The translations under genes were made by a program, and so were the position numbers. A stretch of 64,000 bases of DNA, from NCBI RefSeq assembly GCF_003345525.1, contig NZ_QQNH01000005.1, forward strand, positions 124,001-188,000, in the 5' to 3' direction. Position 1 is the first letter of the stretch, and every line of letters starts with the position of its first letter. Shown piece by piece: positions 60,777 to 64,000 of this stretch. The notes beneath the pieces are model-generated. The model was given only the letters and a program-made list of their open reading frames with translations, did not search any database and was not told the origin of the DNA. Origin of the DNA: Pelagibacterium lacus (lineage in GTDB: Bacteria; Pseudomonadota; Alphaproteobacteria; Rhizobiales; Devosiaceae).

Positions 60777-61193
60777 ATGGCGTACTGGCTGTTCAAGACC
60801 GAACCCGAAACCTGGGGCTGGGACGATCAGGTGAAAAAGGGCGCCCCCGAGGAGTGGAACGGGGTGCGCAACTATCAGGCCCGCAACAACATGCGCGCCA
60901 TGAAGCAGGGCGAGCTTGGGTTTTTCTACCATTCGGTGAAGCAAAAAGCCGTGGTGGGCATCGTCCGCGTGGCCAATGAGGTCCACCCCGATTCCACCAC
61001 CGACGACCCGCGCTGGGAATGTGTCGACGTTGAGGCCGTGCGCCCCTTCGCCAGACCGGTGACGCTGGACGAGATCAAGCAGGTGCCCGAACTCGAAGCC
61101 ATGGTGCTGGTCAACAATTCGCGGCTCTCGGTGCAGTCGGTGAGCGACGCCGAATGGGCCATAATCTGCAGGATGGGCGGGGTCGAGCCCTAG
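60777..61193 (+). CDS. EVE domain protein
   Basis: A 138-residue EVE (PUA-like) domain protein. YWLFKTEPETWGWDDQ at the start, WNGVRNYQARNNMR, and GELGFFYHSVKQKAVVGIVRV are typical. EVE domains bind modified bases in DNA or RNA and are suspected of sensing 5-methylcytosine or modified tRNA. Last gene of the tsaD unit, followed by a palindromic element. Confidence 0.92.
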   Translation: MAYWLFKTEPETWGWDDQVKKGAPEEWNGVRNYQARNNMRAMKQGELGFFYHSVKQKAVVGIVRVANEVHPDSTTDDPRWECVDVEAVRPFARPVTLDEIKQVPELEAMVLVNNSRLSVQSVSDAEWAIICRMGGVEP

Positions 61194-61210
61194 AATCTTT
61201 GTTTTGTCGC

Positions 61211-61249
61211 GAGATCGAACCGGAAAAGTCTGCAACTTTTCCTGATCTC
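61211..61249. repeat. Palindromic intergenic element, copy D
   Basis: A 39-nt hairpin. The outer arms are GAGATC (61211-61216) and GATCTC (61244-61249), the inner arms GGAAAAGT and ACTTTTCC around CTGCA. It lies between the convergent EVE and SDHAF4-like genes. Confidence 0.8.
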
Positions 61250-61252
61250 ACT

Positions 61253-61444
61253 CTAAAAGTCCGATGAAATGCCCTTGATCTCCCAATCGCCATAGCGGGC
61301 GGGGTCGAGCCCGCCACGGCCATCGACCTCGCGCGGCGCGTTGGAGGTGCGAGCGTCGATCTCGGCCTGTCGGGCCCTCGCTTCGGCCAGCGCCCGGCGG
61401 GCGGTCTCAGGATCGGGGCGTTTCAGGGGCTTTTTTTCGCTCAT
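61253..61444 (-). CDS. Succinate dehydrogenase assembly factor 4 family (DUF1674) protein
   Basis: A 63-residue protein ending in the DUF1674/SDHAF4 signature GRGGLDPARYGDWEIKGISSDF. The mitochondrial homologue protects and loads the flavoprotein subunit of succinate dehydrogenase. Bacterial copies are common in alphaproteobacteria and are presumed to do the same. It is short but clearly conserved. It is divergent from htpX, with 106 bp between the starts. Confidence 0.88.
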   Translation of the reverse strand: MSEKKPLKRPDPETARRALAEARARQAEIDARTSNAPREVDGRGGLDPARYGDWEIKGISSDF

Positions 61445-61550
61445 GGGCAGGCCTTCATGACGACAAGTTTAGGGAACCGGTCTCTTGTGGGCGGGGTTTT
61501 GCGTTCCCATCATATAAGCACCACAACCGCTTGAGGAAAGCACCCGCCTG

Positions 61551-62531
61551 ATGATGAACGCATTGCGAACCACCATTCTGCTGGCCGGGATGACCGCGCT
61601 GTTCATGGGCGTGGGCTATCTTGTCGGCGGCACCGGCGGCATGACCATCGCCTTCATCTTTGCCCTCGGGACCAATGCCTTCGCCTATTGGAACTCGGAC
61701 AAGATGGTGCTTTCGATGCAGGGCGCGCGCGAGATCGACCCGCGCTCGGCCCCCGACCTGTACCGGATGACCGAACGGCTGGCCGCCAATGCCGGCCTGC
61801 CCATGCCCCGGCTCTACCTGATCGAGACGGACCAGCCCAATGCCTTCGCCACCGGCCGCAGCCCCGACAAGGGCGTCGTCGCCGTCTCCGCCGGCCTGTT
61901 GCGCTCCCTCGACAATGGCGAGGTGGCGGCGGTGATCGCCCATGAGCTGGCCCATATCAAGAATCGCGACACGCTGACCATGACGGTCACCGCGACCCTG
62001 GCTGGCGCGATCTCCATGCTGGCCCAGTTCGGCATGTTCTTCGGCGGCTCGCGCGAGAACAACAATCCGCTCGGTTTCGTGGGCGTGATCGCCATGGTGA
62101 TCCTCGCCCCCATCGCCGCCATGCTGGTGCAGATGGCGGTGAGCCGCACGCACGAATACGAGGCCGACAAGGACGGAGCCGAGATCTGCGGCGATCCGCA
62201 GGCGCTGGCCTCGGCGCTGCGCAAGATTTCAGCCGCCGGACAGCGCGTGGTCAACATGCCCGCCGAGCGCGCCCCGGCCATGGCGCATCTCTACATCTCC
62301 AACCCGCTGTCGGGCGCGCGCATGGACAATCTGTTCTCGACCCACCCCAATGTCGAAAACCGCATCGCGGCGCTGATGAGCATGCGGGTTTCCGGCGGGG
62401 GCGGTGGCCAAACCCCGCGCGGACGGGTAAACCCAATCGAAGCCACTCCCCGGCCCGGCCAGAGCTGGCGCGCGCCCGGCACGCGGCCCCGGCCGCAGGG
62501 GGACGATTCGTCACCTGGACCCTGGGGATAG
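61551..62531 (+). CDS. htpX: Zinc metalloprotease HtpX
   Basis: A 326-residue membrane protease of the M48 family acting in envelope quality control with FtsH. Two membrane helices at 10-28 and 30-46, zinc motif HELAH at 131-135, third ligand in YEADKDGAE, and two further helices at about 145-205. The C-terminal 45 residues are Gly/Pro/Arg-rich and low in complexity. Either of two adjacent ATGs could be used. Confidence 0.94.
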   Translation: MMNALRTTILLAGMTALFMGVGYLVGGTGGMTIAFIFALGTNAFAYWNSDKMVLSMQGAREIDPRSAPDLYRMTERLAANAGLPMPRLYLIETDQPNAFATGRSPDKGVVAVSAGLLRSLDNGEVAAVIAHELAHIKNRDTLTMTVTATLAGAISMLAQFGMFFGGSRENNNPLGFVGVIAMVILAPIAAMLVQMAVSRTHEYEADKDGAEICGDPQALASALRKISAAGQRVVNMPAERAPAMAHLYISNPLSGARMDNLFSTHPNVENRIAALMSMRVSGGGGGQTPRGRVNPIEATPRPGQSWRAPGTRPRPQGDDSSPGPWG

Positions 62532-62539
62532 GACACGCC

Positions 62540-63844
62540 TTGCCACCGCCGAAATTTCTTCCCGGCCTCAAGCCCCGGCTCGAGGCCGCCTTTCACCTGC
62601 AAAAAGTCCTCGGCGGCAAGCCCTTCGCCCCCATAGGGCCCGACCGGCTGCCCGATCCGCGCGATCGGGCGCTGGCCAACCGGCTGGCGACCACCGCCCT
62701 GCGCCGTCACGGACAGATCGACGCCGTCTTCTCGGCGGTCCTTCCCAAGGGCGTACCGCAACGGGCCGGCATTCTCGAGGCGGTGCTGCGGATCGGGGTC
62801 GCCCAGCTTCTCTATCTCGGTGACATCCCCGCCCATTCGGCCCTCAACCTCGCCGTCGAATCGGCACGGGCCGACAAGCGGGCCGGGCGCTTCGACCGGC
62901 TGGTCAATGGCGCCCTGCGCACTGTGCAGCGCCAGGCGGAAACTTTCGCCGCCCTGCCGCCGGCCCTGCTGATCCCCGACTGGCTGGCCAGCCAATGGTC
63001 CGCCGCCCATGGGGAGGAGGCCGTGGCGCGCTTCGCCGAGCGGCTTGTCGAAACGCCGCCCCTCGACCTGACCCTCAAGCAACCCGACGCGGCGCTTGCC
63101 ACTGCGCTCGGCGGCGAGCGGATCATCGGCCCCACGCTGCGCCTTAAAGAGCGCGAGGCGGCCATTCCCGACCTGCCCGGCTTTGCCGAGGGCCGATGGT
63201 GGGTGCAGGACGTATCCGCCGCCATCCCAGCCCGCCTGCTCCAGGTCCAGCCCGGCGAGCGTGTGCTCGACATCTGCGCCGCCCCGGGCGGCAAGACGGC
63301 GCAACTGGCCGCGGCCGGGGGCGAGGTCACCGCCCTTGACATCTCGCCCGAGCGCATGCAGCGGGTGGCGGCCAATCTCGAACGCCTGCAGCTCGGCGCC
63401 GAAATGGTGGTGGGCGACGCGCTCGCCTTTGCGCCCGCGCAACCCTTCGACGCCATCCTGCTCGACGCCCCCTGCTCGGCCACCGGCACCTTCCGCCGCC
63501 ACCCCGAAGTGCTGCGGCACCGGGACCAGGCGGGAATCGCCGGCCGCGTGGGCATGCAGCGCCGCATGCTGGAGCGGGCCTACGCCATGCTCAAGCCGGG
63601 CGGGCGGCTGGTCTATTGCGTCTGCTCGCTCGAAGCGGCCGAAGGCGAGGAGCAATGCGCCTGGGCGCTGGACGCCCTGCCCGGCGCGCGCCTCCTCCCC
63701 ATCGCCGGCGACGAGCTGGAGGGCTGGACGGCGCCGCTCCGGCCCGATGGCACGCTGCGCCTCACCCCGGCTCTCGACCTGCCCGGCGGGGTGGCGGGTG
63801 GCCTTGACGGGTTCTTCGCCATGCGGCTGCTCCGGTCGGCCTGA
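62540..63844 (+). CDS. rsmB: 16S rRNA m5C methyltransferase RsmB-like (NOL1/NOP2/Sun)
   Basis: A 434-residue enzyme with an N-terminal NusB-like RNA-binding domain (about 35-140) and a C-terminal SAM domain. VLDICAAPGGKTAQLA (243-258) binds SAM. DAPCSATGTFRRHP with Cys312 and VYCVCSLEAAEGE with Cys362 are the paired catalytic cysteines. The start is TTG 62540, with AGGA upstream and 8 bp after htpX; no nearer in-frame ATG exists. It is probably co-transcribed with htpX. Confidence 0.9.
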   Translation: MPPPKFLPGLKPRLEAAFHLQKVLGGKPFAPIGPDRLPDPRDRALANRLATTALRRHGQIDAVFSAVLPKGVPQRAGILEAVLRIGVAQLLYLGDIPAHSALNLAVESARADKRAGRFDRLVNGALRTVQRQAETFAALPPALLIPDWLASQWSAAHGEEAVARFAERLVETPPLDLTLKQPDAALATALGGERIIGPTLRLKEREAAIPDLPGFAEGRWWVQDVSAAIPARLLQVQPGERVLDICAAPGGKTAQLAAAGGEVTALDISPERMQRVAANLERLQLGAEMVVGDALAFAPAQPFDAILLDAPCSATGTFRRHPEVLRHRDQAGIAGRVGMQRRMLERAYAMLKPGGRLVYCVCSLEAAEGEEQCAWALDALPGARLLPIAGDELEGWTAPLRPDGTLRLTPALDLPGGVAGGLDGFFAMRLLRSA

Positions 63845-63918
63845 GCTTCCGCCTCGCCTTTCCCTGTGGTTAACATTTTCTTGATACCCCTTGGGCTTCG
63901 TGCGAGCAGTGTTGGACC

Positions 63919-64000
63919 ATGCGTTTGTTGAGTCGGTTGAGTTTCGGGATGCGTCGGGGCGCGTTGGCGGTAGCCGACCGCATCGTCACCCATCCGCTCA
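63919..64000 (+). CDS. Start of an unidentified gene, possibly heparinase II/III family
   Basis: The first 27 codons of a protein cut by the window edge. It has a basic, amphipathic start (RLLSRLSFGMRRGALAVADRIVTHPL). In related Hyphomicrobiales a heparinase II/III family gene, then purH, often follows rsmB; that is the only basis for the guess. The sequence TTAACATTTTCTTGATA upstream is AT-rich and could contain a promoter. Confidence 0.4.
   Translation, partial: MRLLSRLSFGMRRGALAVADRIVTHPL

Overview
The window is a gene-dense, GC-rich chromosomal segment from an alphaproteobacterium, most likely of the order Hyphomicrobiales (Rhizobiales) and probably Devosiaceae (Devosia/Pelagibacterium type). 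The assignment is inferred from gene content and order: acnA next to ccmABCDG, then yciB-ftsY-mtaB-dapF | ffh-rpsP-rimM-trmD-rplS, leuC, a roughly 180-kDa NAD-glutamate dehydrogenase, a proton-pumping pyrophosphatase, hemC-hemD-mic60-hemY, and DUF2794, DUF1223 and IalB-like proteins. No species can be named from the sequence alone. I saw no insertion sequence, prophage, rRNA or CRISPR array.

Layout. 1-5 kb: aconitase (truncated by the window edge), cytochrome c maturation operon, septation protein, SRP receptor. 5-7.3 kb: mtaB and dapF. 7.3-11.6 kb: a promoter-hairpin-terminator unit of unknown function, then the ffh-rpsP-rimM-trmD-rplS translation operon. 11.6-21 kb: selO, DUF1223, a 58-bp tandem array, a candidate structured RNA, DUF2794, a Bax-inhibitor-type membrane protein with a candidate leader RNA, thpR, two tandem IalB-like proteins, rlmN, rlmJ and a LysE exporter. 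21-32 kb: argG, typA, clpS, a Tat-exported metallo-beta-lactamase-fold hydrolase, a membrane protein/ClpP-like protein pair, a protein with a degenerate GGDEF domain, a zincin, leuC and ppa. 32-42.5 kb: the giant NAD-GDH, hppA, yggT, a TerB-like protein, tandem membrane proteins and a pterin dehydratase. 42.6-46 kb: a GGDEF-EAL protein and a FeeM/LuxI-like acyltransferase. 45.9-53.4 kb: a catabolic module (tctC - MmgE/PrpD - tctB - tctA - SMP-30 - GST - RraA) with a divergent IclR regulator, next to tRNA-Thr. 53.8-64 kb: hemY, mic60, hemD, hemC, tsaD, gpsA, YciI, an EVE protein, an SDHAF4-like protein, htpX, rsmB and the start of one more gene.

How the genes work together. Most of the window is core housekeeping: heme and cytochrome c biogenesis at both ends, SRP targeting and ribosome/tRNA modification in the middle, and amino-acid and pyrophosphate metabolism. 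The accessory part is the 45.9-53.4 kb catabolic operon, which looks like a self-contained uptake and degradation route for a carboxylic acid whose identity cannot be read from the sequence. Two further poorly characterised units are the membrane protein plus periplasmic ClpP-like protein pair at 25.8-27.9 kb and a palindromic element found at four intergenic sites. The outer stem of that element changes sequence from site to site but stays paired.
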